Shown: piece by piece, positions 1 through 8,182 of the stretch
Position numbering within the stretch: the stretch's first letter is position 1
Layout: every line of letters begins with the position of its first letter
DNA from: Mycolicibacterium peregrinum
GTDB taxonomy: Bacteria; Actinomycetota; Actinomycetes; Mycobacteriales; Mycobacteriaceae
Assembly: GCF_001665785.1 (NCBI RefSeq)
Contig: NZ_LZSO01000028.1
Span: 179,301-243,300, forward strand
Direction of reading: 5' to 3'
Length of the DNA: 64,000 nucleotides
Notes under the pieces: model-generated
The model's input: only the letters and a program-made list of their open reading frames with translations
What the model was told of the DNA's origin: nothing
The model's database searches: none
Made by a program: the position numbers and the translations under genes

Positions 1-72
1 AACGTCGAGTGCCAGCCGCCTGTGGCTCCGGCCGAGCTGACATGTAGGTACTGCCTTCGAGTCGATGTGATC

Positions 73-90
73 GACCCCACCGTTGGGGTC
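73..90. terminator. Weak hairpin downstream of the DUF3558 lipoprotein pair
   Basis: A perfect 7-bp inverted repeat (GACCCCA, loop CCGT, TGGGGTC) lies 34 bases beyond the stop of the minus-strand lipoprotein gene. It has no U-tract on either strand, so it is at best a weak or Rho-assisted terminator. Nothing else is recognisable in bases 1-123. Confidence 0.3.
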
Positions 91-123
91 GCCGTGAAAC
101 TCTAGCCCCTCAGACAGCGCAGA

Positions 124-654
124 TCAGTTGACCCGGCCCTGACTGAGTCGGGCGAGTTTCTCGATGATCTGACACAGGTCAGGCAGCGTGGCCGGATTCA
201 TCGTCTGGATCGACCACGTGATGACGTCTTCGCCTTTGGCCACATAGATGCTGCACACATTTGCGTCGGCCGCCCGGAAGCCCTTGTTCCCGTCGATCGA
301 CAACTCGGTGAGCGTGCGTCCGGCCCGGGTCTCCAGCGTCCGTTCGGTGTCCATGTCGCTGCCCCGGTACCACCACGTGGAGATGCCCATGCCGGCACCG
401 AACGTGCCCAGCACCGAGTTCTCCTGCCAGAAGCACCCATTGTCGCTGACCACAGCCTTGGTGAACATCGACGATCCGACGGCATCGGCAATATCGGCGT
501 CGGTGACACCGTTGCAGTCCGCGCCATGGAAACCGCCGCCGGGAGCCGCGGGCCCGGGAGCCGGCGACGTGTCCGTCGGCCCGCAGGCGGTCAGCAACGC
601 CACTACGGCTGCGAAACCGATCAGGCACCTCACGGCGAGGCAACGACGCGCCAC
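124..654 (-). CDS. Putative DUF3558-family lipoprotein
   Basis: This 176-residue protein has an N-terminal signal peptide ending in a lipobox (LLTAC, Cys at about residue 24), so it should be lipid-anchored on the outer face of the plasma membrane. The mature part begins with a Pro/Gly-rich linker. It then reads like the DUF3558 lipoproteins of mycobacteria (LprB/LprC type): a Cys near the start of the domain, a CxW motif (CFW), a NKG/GFRA segment and a Cys near the C terminus (LPDLC). No enzymatic motif is visible and the function of the family is unknown. The gene follows a second lipoprotein gene of the same kind by only 3 bases, so the two are almost certainly co-transcribed and may be an old tandem duplication. 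Confidence 0.8.
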   Translation of the reverse strand: MARRCLAVRCLIGFAAVVALLTACGPTDTSPAPGPAAPGGGFHGADCNGVTDADIADAVGSSMFTKAVVSDNGCFWQENSVLGTFGAGMGISTWWYRGSDMDTERTLETRAGRTLTELSIDGNKGFRAADANVCSIYVAKGEDVITWSIQTMNPATLPDLCQIIEKLARLSQGRVN

Positions 655-657
655 GGG

Positions 658-1236
658 TCAGAGTTCCGATTGCAGAGTGGCCGAGAGCAGCTTCTTGGCG
701 TCCTGGCAGGGGTCGCCCTTGGCAGCCGGTCCGGCACCGGGCGTACGACGGAACTGCACCCACCAACTGATGACGCCCGATCCGGCCGAAGCGGTCGCCG
801 AGCAGGCCGCGCCGGTGACGTCGCGACGGGCGAGGAATGCCTGGTGTCGCTCCACCACGGTGTCGGTGATCTGGGCGTCGCGACTGCGGGCCACCGCCCG
901 CTCCCGATCCAGGGACCCATTCTCGAACCAGGAGAAGATCACGTCGAGCATTGCGGGCGAGCCGGCGTTCGGCGTCCCGCCGGTTTTACGTGACAACACG
1001 TACTGACACACCGCGCCGCTGTACGGGCGCACCACGTTGTCGGCGGCAAGGATCTCCTGAACCGTGCTGTCGACCAGCAGCCCGCACCGGTCGTCGACGT
1101 AGCCGAAACTGCGATCGGGATCGGCGGTGTCGGCCGACGCACGGCGGGCAGCCCCGTCGATGGTGTGCGAACACCCCGCGACGGTCACCACGGCTGTGAC
1201 TGCCACGGCAGCAGCATGAACAACACACCGGCGCAT
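658..1236 (-). CDS. Putative DUF3558-like lipoprotein, upstream partner
   Basis: The open frame continues far upstream, but the convincing start is the ATG at 1236, which opens a signal peptide (MRRCVVHAAAVAVTAVV) followed by the lipobox VAGC at about residue 22. The 192-residue product shares the layout of the next gene downstream: short linker, conserved Cys residues, a CQY motif, a basic amphipathic middle and a C-terminal segment with DPCQDA. It is probably an exported lipoprotein of the same DUF3558-like group. Product roles are unknown. It faces the DUF3060 gene at 1369 across about 130 bases that must hold both promoters; I see no clear operator there. Confidence 0.75.
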   Translation of the reverse strand: MRRCVVHAAAVAVTAVVTVAGCSHTIDGAARRASADTADPDRSFGYVDDRCGLLVDSTVQEILAADNVVRPYSGAVCQYVLSRKTGGTPNAGSPAMLDVIFSWFENGSLDRERAVARSRDAQITDTVVERHQAFLARRDVTGAACSATASAGSGVISWWVQFRRTPGAGPAAKGDPCQDAKKLLSATLQSEL

Positions 1237-1368
1237 TGCTGAACACGGTACCCAGCACCGACACCACACGCGACCCGTCGGCAACCGCCCGTCAAACTGA
1301 CGAACACCTGCCGTCACCGCGACAGCGCCACGTACTCTTCTCGCAGCGCATCGGAAGGGGAACTCATC

Positions 1369-1746
1369 GTGAATTGGACAGCTGTGGGCCGGACAGTGAT
1401 TGCCGGTCTGGTCGCATTGCCGTTGGCGCTCACCATCGGCGCGCCCGGCGCCGCAGCCAAGAACGGTGACACCACCGTCACCGGCCAGAGCCTGGAACAA
1501 ACAATCGACTGCAACAACGCCACGCTGCTCGTCAACGGATCCAACAACCGGGTCAACGCCTTGGGCACCTGCTGGGCGATCACAGTTCAGGGAACGTCCA
1601 ACGTGATCGTCGCCGACAATGTCATCAACGACATCACCGTGTACGGCTGGGACCAGACGGTGTTCTTCAAGAACGGCGACCCGATTATCGTCGACCGCGG
1701 CCGAGAACTGGCGATGGTCAACCAGATCAGCCGCGTTCCCGCCTGA
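1369..1746 (+). CDS. Secreted DUF3060-domain protein
   Basis: This 125-residue protein starts with an uncleaved-looking basic tip and a hydrophobic segment ending APGAAA (about residue 30), a Sec-type signal peptide without a lipobox Cys. The mature domain shows the DUF3060 pattern: a DCN box, then short repeats with NGSNN and GTSN turns about 20 residues apart, which suggests a small right-handed beta-helix-like fold. Two Cys residues (in DCNN and GTCW) are spaced as in the next gene and could pair outside the cell. The ATG is preceded by a GGAAGGGGA Shine-Dalgarno-like stretch. Function of the family is unknown. The neighbour downstream at 1778 encodes a lipidated paralogue, 31 bases away. 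Confidence 0.8.
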   Translation: MNWTAVGRTVIAGLVALPLALTIGAPGAAAKNGDTTVTGQSLEQTIDCNNATLLVNGSNNRVNALGTCWAITVQGTSNVIVADNVINDITVYGWDQTVFFKNGDPIIVDRGRELAMVNQISRVPA

Positions 1747-1777
1747 CCAAGCCTGAGGAAGAAAGCAGAGGCAGACC

Positions 1778-2194
1778 GTGCTCACCCGTTTCCCCCACAC
1801 CCAGCTGGTCCTTGCGGTCGGCGCCGCCGCAGCCGCGCTCACCCTGGCGGCCTGTGGATCCGAAAGCTCGGACACCGCCACCCCCAGCGCCACTGCGGGA
1901 GAGTCCGGGGTCAACGTCGAGGTCGGCAACACCATCAACTACATGTCGGTCGGCACCACGACCGACATCGACTGCGCCGATGGCAAATCCCTCACGGTGG
2001 GCGGCACCAACAACACGCTGACCGTCAAGGGCACCTGCGCGAACGTGAACATCGGCGGTTCCGACAACAAGATCACCTTCGAGCGGATCGACAAGGGGCT
2101 CACCATCATCGGGCTCAACAACACCGTCAGCTATGCGGCGGGCGACCCCAAGGTCACCAACACCGGCAGCAACAACAAGGTCAACAAGGGCTAG
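1778..2194 (+). CDS. DUF3060-domain lipoprotein
   Basis: The GTG at 1778 opens a signal peptide with a lipobox LAAC (Cys at about residue 26), followed by a Ser/Thr-rich linker. The rest is a DUF3060 domain with three GGTNN/GGSDN/GLNN turns and a final GSNNK, and the two Cys (DCAD, GTCA) match those of the paralogue upstream. The 138-residue product should be anchored to the outer leaflet of the plasma membrane. The two DUF3060 genes are 31 bases apart and end at a strong terminator, so they form a two-gene unit of one secreted and one membrane-tethered version of the same domain. No function is known. Confidence 0.82.
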   Translation: MLTRFPHTQLVLAVGAAAAALTLAACGSESSDTATPSATAGESGVNVEVGNTINYMSVGTTTDIDCADGKSLTVGGTNNTLTVKGTCANVNIGGSDNKITFERIDKGLTIIGLNNTVSYAAGDPKVTNTGSNNKVNKG

Positions 2195-2238
2195 CTGCCC
2201 GAAGCACCCCTGGCCCCATCGGTTTTCGCCGGTGCGCG

Positions 2239-2274
2239 AAAAGCCCGTCCGTTCACTGAACGGACGGGCTTTTT
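2239..2274 (+). terminator. Intrinsic terminator after the DUF3060 pair
   Basis: A near-perfect stem (AAAAGCCCGTCCGTTCA pairing with TGAACGGACGGGCTTTTT, almost no loop) is followed by a T-run on the plus strand, 44 bases after the stop codon. This is a textbook intrinsic terminator, and its A-tract makes it usable in both directions. Confidence 0.88.
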
Positions 2275-2280
2275 CGTGCG

Positions 2281-2632
2281 AGCGGCCATGAGATGGCGTG
2301 ATTTGAATTCTTCCCACTGCTAATGAAACCAGTCAGCCCATCGGTACAGATCGCGCCCAGCTGTCATCTACACTCCTTCAACATATTTCAGCGACCTCGG
2401 TTCGTCACAAATAATAAATTCAATTTTGCCTCGGGGGTCTCTTCCCGCTGTTAGCGTCGCCACCGGTCACCTTCTCCTCTACGACGTGCGCACCCTCCAC
2501 CTGACGTTGGCTTCACCTTTCGTCGCCGCGCGGATCCCCAGCCCGGACCCGAGCGGTACGGCCGCGCGTCCACAGGTGACCGCCGACCGACGGCCGTAGC
2601 AGGCCGAACGACAACAGAAGAGAGCCCCTTCC
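2281..2632 (+). promoter_or_regulatory. Non-coding AT-rich region upstream of the GjpA-like gene
   Basis: These 350 bases contain no credible gene. The part from about 2300 to 2440 is clearly more AT-rich than the surroundings (for example the run around 2408-2428) and probably carries the promoter and a long 5' leader of the porin-like gene. An AGAAGAGAG purine stretch at about 2615-2623 serves as the likely ribosome binding site. I see no defined operator. Confidence 0.45.
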
Positions 2633-4000
2633 ATGCACGTAGCGATCCGATCGACACTCACCGCCGGATTCGCGTTGGCAAGCGCCGGCGCCATCGCAGT
2701 CAGTCCGATCAGCCCGGTCCCGTCGTCACTGGGCGATGTGACGGTTTCGCCATCCCATTCCAGTTCTGCACCGGTAGCACTCACCGCCCTCGGTGAGTTA
2801 CTTGAGAATCCGGGACAGTCCGACCCCGTCGCAGTATGGGCGGAGGTTCTCGGGACGACGATCGCCAATGTGGCGCAGATCGCCGACGACATGTCGACCA
2901 ACCCGATGCCGGTCCTGAACCAGATCATCGCCAATCAAGCAAGTTACGGGCAGTTGCTCGTCACCTCGCTCCAAGCCGCCGCCGACAGCTACACCCAATT
3001 CTTCACATCGGATGACGACTACCGGTTCAAGTACTTTGCCCGCCAGGCGGCCGACTACCTCGCGGCCGGCAATGTCACCGACGCCGCAGCCGTTCTGAAG
3101 GAGATCGTGTTCCGCCTGTTCGCGTTTGCCAACCCACTGATCGGCATCCTGCAGATCCCGATCTCGATGAGCCAGAACGCGGTCAAGGCGTTCGCCGCAG
3201 TCCCGGACATGCTGATGCCTCTGGGCCTCGGTGCGCTGAACCCGGTGGAGGGTCTCATCGATGCGTCGGGTGACATGGCCCAGAACGTTCTCGACGCGGT
3301 CAACGCCGGCGATGCTGCAGGGACAGTCAAGGCGCTCGCGAACATTCCCGCTGTAGTCACCGGCGCCCTGCTGAACGGGTATCTTCACGAGACCGGGGGC
3401 GGAACATCCGGCCTGCTCATGTGGGGCAAGGCTGAGTTCAACCGCGGTCTGGTCCAAACCCTCCTGGTGACCGTGCCGCAGACCATCGCGAAAGCCATCG
3501 GCTGGCAGGGACCCAGCGCCCAACAGGTTCCCACGGTCGCGCCCGTCGACAATCCGACCGCAGTTTCGGCGGTTGCGACCGATGCGTCGACGAACTCGCC
3601 ATCGGTCAAGCGCGACGCACTGACCGCCCGGGTGTCCGGCCTTCCCGCCGCTGATCACGTCACCGGCAGCCGCATCACGGACTCCATCACCGCGGCGGCG
3701 AAGACCGTCGCGCTGTCGGTCGCGCCGCAACGCCAGACCGCAGACACTCAGACGGCGGGTACACCAACCACAAATGGCAGCGGTGAGGTTGCCACAGTCG
3801 CGAACTCCGCGGCCGAATCGGCCACTGCGTCGGATACCGCCGACACGAAGAACAGTCCGGTGAAGCGAAAGGCGACCACAGCGGCCAAGCGGATGGCAGG
3901 TTCAGCCAGGGACGTGGTCAAGCCGCGTCCTGACACCAAGCAGCAAGCCAAGACACGCACCGGAGCCAAGCACCGTTCGGGTGGCGATCACAGCGGGTAA
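2633..4000 (+). CDS. GjpA-like exported protein (putative outer membrane porin)
   Basis: This 455-residue protein begins with a Sec signal peptide (MHVAIRSTLTAGFALASAG, cleavage likely near residue 26) of the type found in proteins annotated as GjpA, a channel-forming protein first described in Gordonia. A mostly helical region of about 280 residues follows, with hydrophobic stretches near LFAFANPLIGIL and LMPLGLGAL. The last 120 or so residues are low-complexity, Ala/Thr/Ser-rich, and end in a strongly basic Lys/Arg tail. The basic tail could bind cell-wall polymer. Pore function is inferred from family annotation only; nothing in the sequence proves it. The gene stands alone behind a long leader and is convergent with echA5. 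Confidence 0.65.
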   Translation: MHVAIRSTLTAGFALASAGAIAVSPISPVPSSLGDVTVSPSHSSSAPVALTALGELLENPGQSDPVAVWAEVLGTTIANVAQIADDMSTNPMPVLNQIIANQASYGQLLVTSLQAAADSYTQFFTSDDDYRFKYFARQAADYLAAGNVTDAAAVLKEIVFRLFAFANPLIGILQIPISMSQNAVKAFAAVPDMLMPLGLGALNPVEGLIDASGDMAQNVLDAVNAGDAAGTVKALANIPAVVTGALLNGYLHETGGGTSGLLMWGKAEFNRGLVQTLLVTVPQTIAKAIGWQGPSAQQVPTVAPVDNPTAVSAVATDASTNSPSVKRDALTARVSGLPAADHVTGSRITDSITAAAKTVALSVAPQRQTADTQTAGTPTTNGSGEVATVANSAAESATASDTADTKNSPVKRKATTAAKRMAGSARDVVKPRPDTKQQAKTRTGAKHRSGGDHSG

Positions 4001-4064
4001 CTCCAGCCTGCAGCGGAGTGCGAGACGCTCGGCCGGGACAGCCCGCCGGGCGCCCCGCCTGCGG

Positions 4065-4832
4065 TCAGCTCGCGCTGGCGCCGTGTCGTCCGGCTCCCCC
4101 GGCGAAACGGCCGGCACCCTCGGCCGCCTCACTCGCGACCCGCTCGATGCTGGCGAACTCGAATCCCATTGCCGCCTGCTCGGATTCGCCCCACTGATGC
4201 AGTGCCGAGAGCCGGTCGGCCCGCAGACATTGCTGCGGGAGTCGGGACAGCTCGGCAGCCAGTTCCTCGGCCGCCGCCCGGGCCTGGCCGTTGGGCACCA
4301 CCCGGTTGGCCAGACCGATCGCGTGGGCCTCGGCGGCGTCGACGGCGCGTCCGGTCAGGATCAAGTCCATGGCGCGGCTCTGCCCGATCAGCCGGGGCAA
4401 CCGGACGGTGCCGCCGTCGATCAGTGGCACTCCCCACCGGCGGCAGAACACGCCGAGCACGGCGTCCTCCTCGACCACCCGAAGGTCGCACCACAGGGCC
4501 AGTTCCAAACCGCCGGCCACGGCGTGGCCGCTGATCGCGGCGATCACCGGCTTGGACAACACCATTCGGCTCGGTCCCATCGGCCCCGGCCCGGCGGGGT
4601 CCAGCCGGTTCATCTCGGGCGTACCGAACGCCTTGAGATCGGCACCGGCGCAGAAGGTTCCACCGGCCCCGGTCAGCACCGCCACCGCTGCGTCGTCATC
4701 GGCGTCGAACTGCTCGAACGCGGCGAACAGGGCCGCCGCGGTAGGACCGTCGACCGCATTACGGGCGTGCGGGCGGTCGATGATGACGGTGGTCACCGCC
4801 CCGTTGCGTTCGACCCGGACAGCTTCGGTCAC
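4065..4832 (-). CDS. echA5: Enoyl-CoA hydratase/isomerase family protein (EchA5-like)
   Basis: This is a 255-residue crotonase-fold protein acting on an acyl-CoA thioester in the cytoplasm. The oxyanion-hole segments are CAGADL (61-66) and GHAVAGGLEL (102-111), whose Glu110 matches the first catalytic Glu of rat enoyl-CoA hydratase (Glu144). The position of the second Glu (Glu164) lies in FCRRWGVP and is not Glu, so classical hydration is uncertain; an isomerase or other crotonase reaction is possible. It is the last gene of the fadE8-echA4-regulator-echA5 operon, and its ATG overlaps the preceding stop by 4 bases (ATGA). The symbol rests on matching gene order with M. tuberculosis Rv0672-Rv0675. 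Confidence 0.85.
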   Translation of the reverse strand: MTEAVRVERNGAVTTVIIDRPHARNAVDGPTAAALFAAFEQFDADDDAAVAVLTGAGGTFCAGADLKAFGTPEMNRLDPAGPGPMGPSRMVLSKPVIAAISGHAVAGGLELALWCDLRVVEEDAVLGVFCRRWGVPLIDGGTVRLPRLIGQSRAMDLILTGRAVDAAEAHAIGLANRVVPNGQARAAAEELAAELSRLPQQCLRADRLSALHQWGESEQAAMGFEFASIERVASEAAEGAGRFAGGAGRHGASAS

Positions 4833-5584
4833 GTCGCCTCCATGAGTTTGTCGTCGCGGGACGCGACATGTTCAGTACCGTCGCGCCGATCAACGAGTTC
4901 GGCGGCGAAGTCGTTATAGGCCTTACGCAATTCATTACCCGGCCAACCGTCCGGCAGCAGCTCGTCGGGCAGCACAGGGTCCGAGAGCAGGTGACGTACG
5001 ATGCCCGCGGCCGCGACGAACCGTCCCGGCACATCGGCCGCGTCGGCCATCTCGTCCAACAACTGCTCGCCGGTACGCCGCCAGCCGGGAAGGTCCCACA
5101 GCGCGGCGACCAGGCCGGCCGGATCGTCGTCCCGGGTGTGCAGGACCCGCACCCGGCCGGTGATCTCCTGCGGCAACGCCTGGTCGAGATTGTCCGGGCG
5201 CATCCACACGCCCTCGCGCAGTTCACCGAACCGGTACTGCTGCAGGGTGTTCCGCAGGGCGGCGCGGGTACGGGCGTCGGTACCGACGCTGGTGATGACC
5301 AGCGTCAGCCATTGACCGCCATACTCACGCAACCGGGGATCGATCGCGTCGTCCTGGCGGCGCTGACGAGTGAGCAGCCGGTCCGACAGCCGGTAGCCGT
5401 CCTCGGAGCGAACCAGGTCACCGGCACTGACCATGCGCGTCAGCGCCACCCGCAGCGTCGGCTCTCTGATGTCGAAATCGGCTGTCAGCCTGATCAGCTC
5501 GGCGGCACTCGCCCATGCCGGATGCGCGCCGAGCAGCACGCTCAGCACCACCGAGCGAGCCGTCATCCGTTTGAGCGCGGGCAT
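4829..5584 (-). CDS. PaaX-family-like transcriptional regulator
   Basis: I place the start at the ATG at 5584 (MPALKRMTARSVV), one base after the echA4 stop; the open frame extends further upstream but only inside echA4. The 251-residue product has an N-terminal winged helix (about residues 5-75, with ELIRLTADFDIREPTLRVALTRMVSAGDLVRSEDGYRL) and a longer C-terminal region with the GVWMRPDNL motif, matching PaaX-type repressors, which respond to aryl- or acyl-CoA. It corresponds in position to Rv0674. Being inside the acyl-CoA operon, it likely represses its own operon. A palindrome upstream of fadE8 (8149-8167) is a candidate site. Confidence 0.8.
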   Translation of the reverse strand: MPALKRMTARSVVLSVLLGAHPAWASAAELIRLTADFDIREPTLRVALTRMVSAGDLVRSEDGYRLSDRLLTRQRRQDDAIDPRLREYGGQWLTLVITSVGTDARTRAALRNTLQQYRFGELREGVWMRPDNLDQALPQEITGRVRVLHTRDDDPAGLVAALWDLPGWRRTGEQLLDEMADAADVPGRFVAAAGIVRHLLSDPVLPDELLPDGWPGNELRKAYNDFAAELVDRRDGTEHVASRDDKLMEAT

Positions 5585-5585
5585 C

Positions 5586-6500
5586 TCAGACCCCGGAAGA
5601 CCTGCGCCCGTAGTCACCCATCGGTTCGTCGCGGTGGCGCACCGCTTCACGGAAACCGTGTTCAACGGCGTCGGCTACGAAGGCGTGTCCTTCGGGAGTG
5701 TGCCGGGCGATGCCGTCGAACACCGTACTGACCATCCGACTGGTGGCAACGCCCTGCTGCAGCAATGCGGAGTTGCACGCCAGCTTGGCCATGATGAGCT
5801 GGTTGACGGGCATGGCGGCGATGCGTGCCACGAGACGCTCGGTTCGCTCATCGAGATCGTCGGGATCAGGCGCCTCGACTGCCAGACCCCATTCGGCGGC
5901 CTGCGCGCCGGTGATGCAATCCCCGGTGAACAGAAGGCGTTTGGCGCGTTGATCCCCCAGCCGGTGTGCCCACAGGCCGGCGGCCGGCACACCCCATACC
6001 CGCATGGGCGGGTAGCCGATCTTGGCGTCGGCGGCGGCGATCACCTGGTCGGCGTGCAGCGCGATGTCGGTACCGCCGGCCACACAGTAGCCGTGGATCT
6101 TGACCACGGTCGGCTTGTCGGCATGCATCAGGCTGGAGAAGCCGCGCACGAACCGGCTCATCATCTGGTAGTCGACCATCGGATCCCAGGGTTGGTCCGG
6201 GAGGTGGTTGATGGCCTGCGTTTTGCCGGACAGCACGGTCCCGTCGTAACGGCCGCCCCCGGCCTCGCCGGTCCCGTCGGCGTAGGCCGACAGGTCGAAC
6301 CCGGCGCAGAAACCCTCACCGCGGCCCGATACCAGGATGACGTGGACGTTCGGGTCGAGGTCAGCCCGCTCGACCAGCGTCTGCAGTTCCAGCGGAGTGT
6401 CGGCGACGATTGAGTTGCCTTTTTCGGGGCGGTTGAACGTGATTCGGGCGATCCGGTCGGTGACCTCGTAGGTCATCGTCTTGAGCGTCTCGACGCTCAT
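5586..6500 (-). CDS. echA4: Enoyl-CoA hydratase/isomerase family protein (EchA4-like)
   Basis: The 304-residue product is a crotonase-superfamily enzyme: NRPEKGNS near the N terminus, the oxyanion segments CAGFDL and HGYCVAGGTDIAL, and IGYPPMRVWGVPAAGLWAHRLG downstream. An Asp sits where classical hydratases have the first catalytic Glu (GGTDIAL against GGCELA), so the exact reaction is open. The substrate is an acyl-CoA, probably the product of the acyl-CoA dehydrogenase encoded just upstream. The start ATG at 6500 overlaps the fadE8 stop by 4 bases, giving translational coupling. A longer open frame upstream lies within fadE8 and is not used. Confidence 0.87.
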   Translation of the reverse strand: MSVETLKTMTYEVTDRIARITFNRPEKGNSIVADTPLELQTLVERADLDPNVHVILVSGRGEGFCAGFDLSAYADGTGEAGGGRYDGTVLSGKTQAINHLPDQPWDPMVDYQMMSRFVRGFSSLMHADKPTVVKIHGYCVAGGTDIALHADQVIAAADAKIGYPPMRVWGVPAAGLWAHRLGDQRAKRLLFTGDCITGAQAAEWGLAVEAPDPDDLDERTERLVARIAAMPVNQLIMAKLACNSALLQQGVATSRMVSTVFDGIARHTPEGHAFVADAVEHGFREAVRHRDEPMGDYGRRSSGV

Positions 6501-8125
6501 CCCTTGACCAGCGCCCGCTCGAGGATCGGTGCGAGGTCGAGCCCGGTCGGCAGCGTGCCGAAGGCCTGACCCCACTGCCCACCGAGCCGGCTGGCCAGGA
6601 AAGCCTCGGCCACCGCGGGATGGCCGTGCCGCACCAGCAGCGCGCCCTGCAGTGCCAATGAGATGTCCTCGGCGACCTTGCGGCCCCGGTAGGCGATGGT
6701 TGCCAGGTCGGCCAGATCGTTCTGCAGTGCGGTGACATGACGGTCCAGGCGCGGGTCCTGCCCGGCGGTCTTGGACAGTTCGTCGAACAGCACCGCGACA
6801 CTTTCCGGCCGGGTTGCCATGGCGCGCAAGGTGTCCAGCGCGCTGACATTGCCCGAGCCTTCCCAGATGCCCATCAGCGGAGCCTCGCGGTAAAGCCGCG
6901 GCATGCCGGATTCCTCGACGTAACCGTTACCGCCCAGGCATTCCATCGCCTCGGCGGCGTGCGGAGTGGCCCGCTTGCACACCCAGTACTTGCCGGCCGC
7001 CAGACCGATGCGGCGCAGCAGCGCTTCGCGCTCGTCACCGCGGACCGCCTTGTCGGTGGCGCCGGCCATCCGCATCGCCAGCATGGTCGCCGCCTCGGCC
7101 TCGACGGCCAGGTCCGCGAGGACGTTGCGCATCAGCGGCTGATCGATCAGGTAGGCGCCGAACGCCTTTCGGTGCTGGGCGTGGTGGACGGCCCGGGTCA
7201 GACCGGTGCGCATGCTGGTGGCACTGCCGAGGGTGCAGTCCAAACGCGTCAGGTTGACCATCTCGATGATGGTCGGCACGCCGCGGCCTTCCTCACCCAC
7301 CAACCAGGCCGTGGCACCGTCGTACTCGACCTCACTGGAGGCGTTGGCATGATTGCCGAGCTTGTCCTTGAGGCGCTGCAGGAACATCCGGTTGCGGCTG
7401 CCGTCGGGCAGGATGCGCGGCAGGAAGAAACAGCTCAGGCCACCCGGGGCCTGAGCGAGCACGAGGAAGATGTCCCCCATCGGGGCCGAGGTGAACCATT
7501 TGTGCCCGCGCAGCGAGTAGGTGCCGTCACCGTTCGGTGTGGCCTCGGTGGTGCCGGCGCGGACGTCGGAGCCGCCCTGCTTCTCGGTCATCGACATGCC
7601 CGCCGTGATACCGGCTTTCGTCGTCGCGAGCTTGAGCTCGGGGTCGTACACCCGGCTGGTCAGCAGCGGCTCGTAGACCGCGGCCAGCTCGGGGTTGAAC
7701 CGCAGCGCGGGCACGACGGCATACGTCATCGAGATCGGGCAGACGTGCCCGGGCTCGACCGTCCACACCGAGGTCTTGGCGGCGCGCACCACGTGCGAGC
7801 CCTCCCGCTCATCGGCCCACGGGGCGCCGTGCAGGCCGTGGGTGACGGCCACGTTCATCAGCTCGTGATAGGCCGGGTCGTATTCGACCTCGTCGATCCG
7901 ATTGCCGTAGCGGTCGTGGGTGTGCAGCACGGGCTGGTTGCGGTCGGCGAGCTCACCCCAGCGCTGCGCCTGGACGCTGCCGTTGATCGCACCCAGTTCG
8001 TGGACCTCGTCGGTCCCCCACTCCCCGCCTTCGCGGATGAGGGCCTCGGCGAGCACCGGTGAGGTCGCGGGGTTGTAGTCCTCCAGTGTGGGGACCTGAT
8101 TGGTGACGACATGCGTATCAGCCAT
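6497..8125 (-). CDS. fadE8: Acyl-CoA dehydrogenase, AidB-like (FadE8)
   Basis: This FAD enzyme introduces a double bond into an acyl-CoA. The 542-residue length equals that of M. tuberculosis FadE8. It shows TEKQGGSDVR and HKWFTSAPMGD in the middle domain and, near the C-terminal helical domain, ECLGGNGYVEESGMPRLYR and WEGSGN, the arrangement of AidB-like dehydrogenases, with the Glu of WEGSGN in the position of the catalytic base. I use the ATG at 8125 (MADTHVV); a few more codons are open upstream but have no ribosome site. It is the first gene of the four-gene fatty acid operon. A 19-bp palindrome lies 24-42 bases upstream. Confidence 0.93.
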   Translation of the reverse strand: MADTHVVTNQVPTLEDYNPATSPVLAEALIREGGEWGTDEVHELGAINGSVQAQRWGELADRNQPVLHTHDRYGNRIDEVEYDPAYHELMNVAVTHGLHGAPWADEREGSHVVRAAKTSVWTVEPGHVCPISMTYAVVPALRFNPELAAVYEPLLTSRVYDPELKLATTKAGITAGMSMTEKQGGSDVRAGTTEATPNGDGTYSLRGHKWFTSAPMGDIFLVLAQAPGGLSCFFLPRILPDGSRNRMFLQRLKDKLGNHANASSEVEYDGATAWLVGEEGRGVPTIIEMVNLTRLDCTLGSATSMRTGLTRAVHHAQHRKAFGAYLIDQPLMRNVLADLAVEAEAATMLAMRMAGATDKAVRGDEREALLRRIGLAAGKYWVCKRATPHAAEAMECLGGNGYVEESGMPRLYREAPLMGIWEGSGNVSALDTLRAMATRPESVAVLFDELSKTAGQDPRLDRHVTALQNDLADLATIAYRGRKVAEDISLALQGALLVRHGHPAVAEAFLASRLGGQWGQAFGTLPTGLDLAPILERALVKG

Positions 8126-8148
8126 GCACTCAGTGTTACAAATTCTCG

Positions 8149-8167
8149 ACAACTGCACAATAGTTGT
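8149..8167 (-). promoter_or_regulatory. Candidate operator upstream of fadE8
   Basis: A perfect inverted repeat, ACAACT, 7 bases, AGTTGT, lies between the stop of the gene at 8183 and the fadE8 start. TTACAA (8136-8141) and TTGTAA (8164-8169) form a second, overlapping dyad. Position and symmetry suit a repressor such as the PaaX-like protein encoded in the same operon. The link to that protein is inference. Confidence 0.45.
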
Positions 8168-8182
8168 AATGCGCGCGATGGG

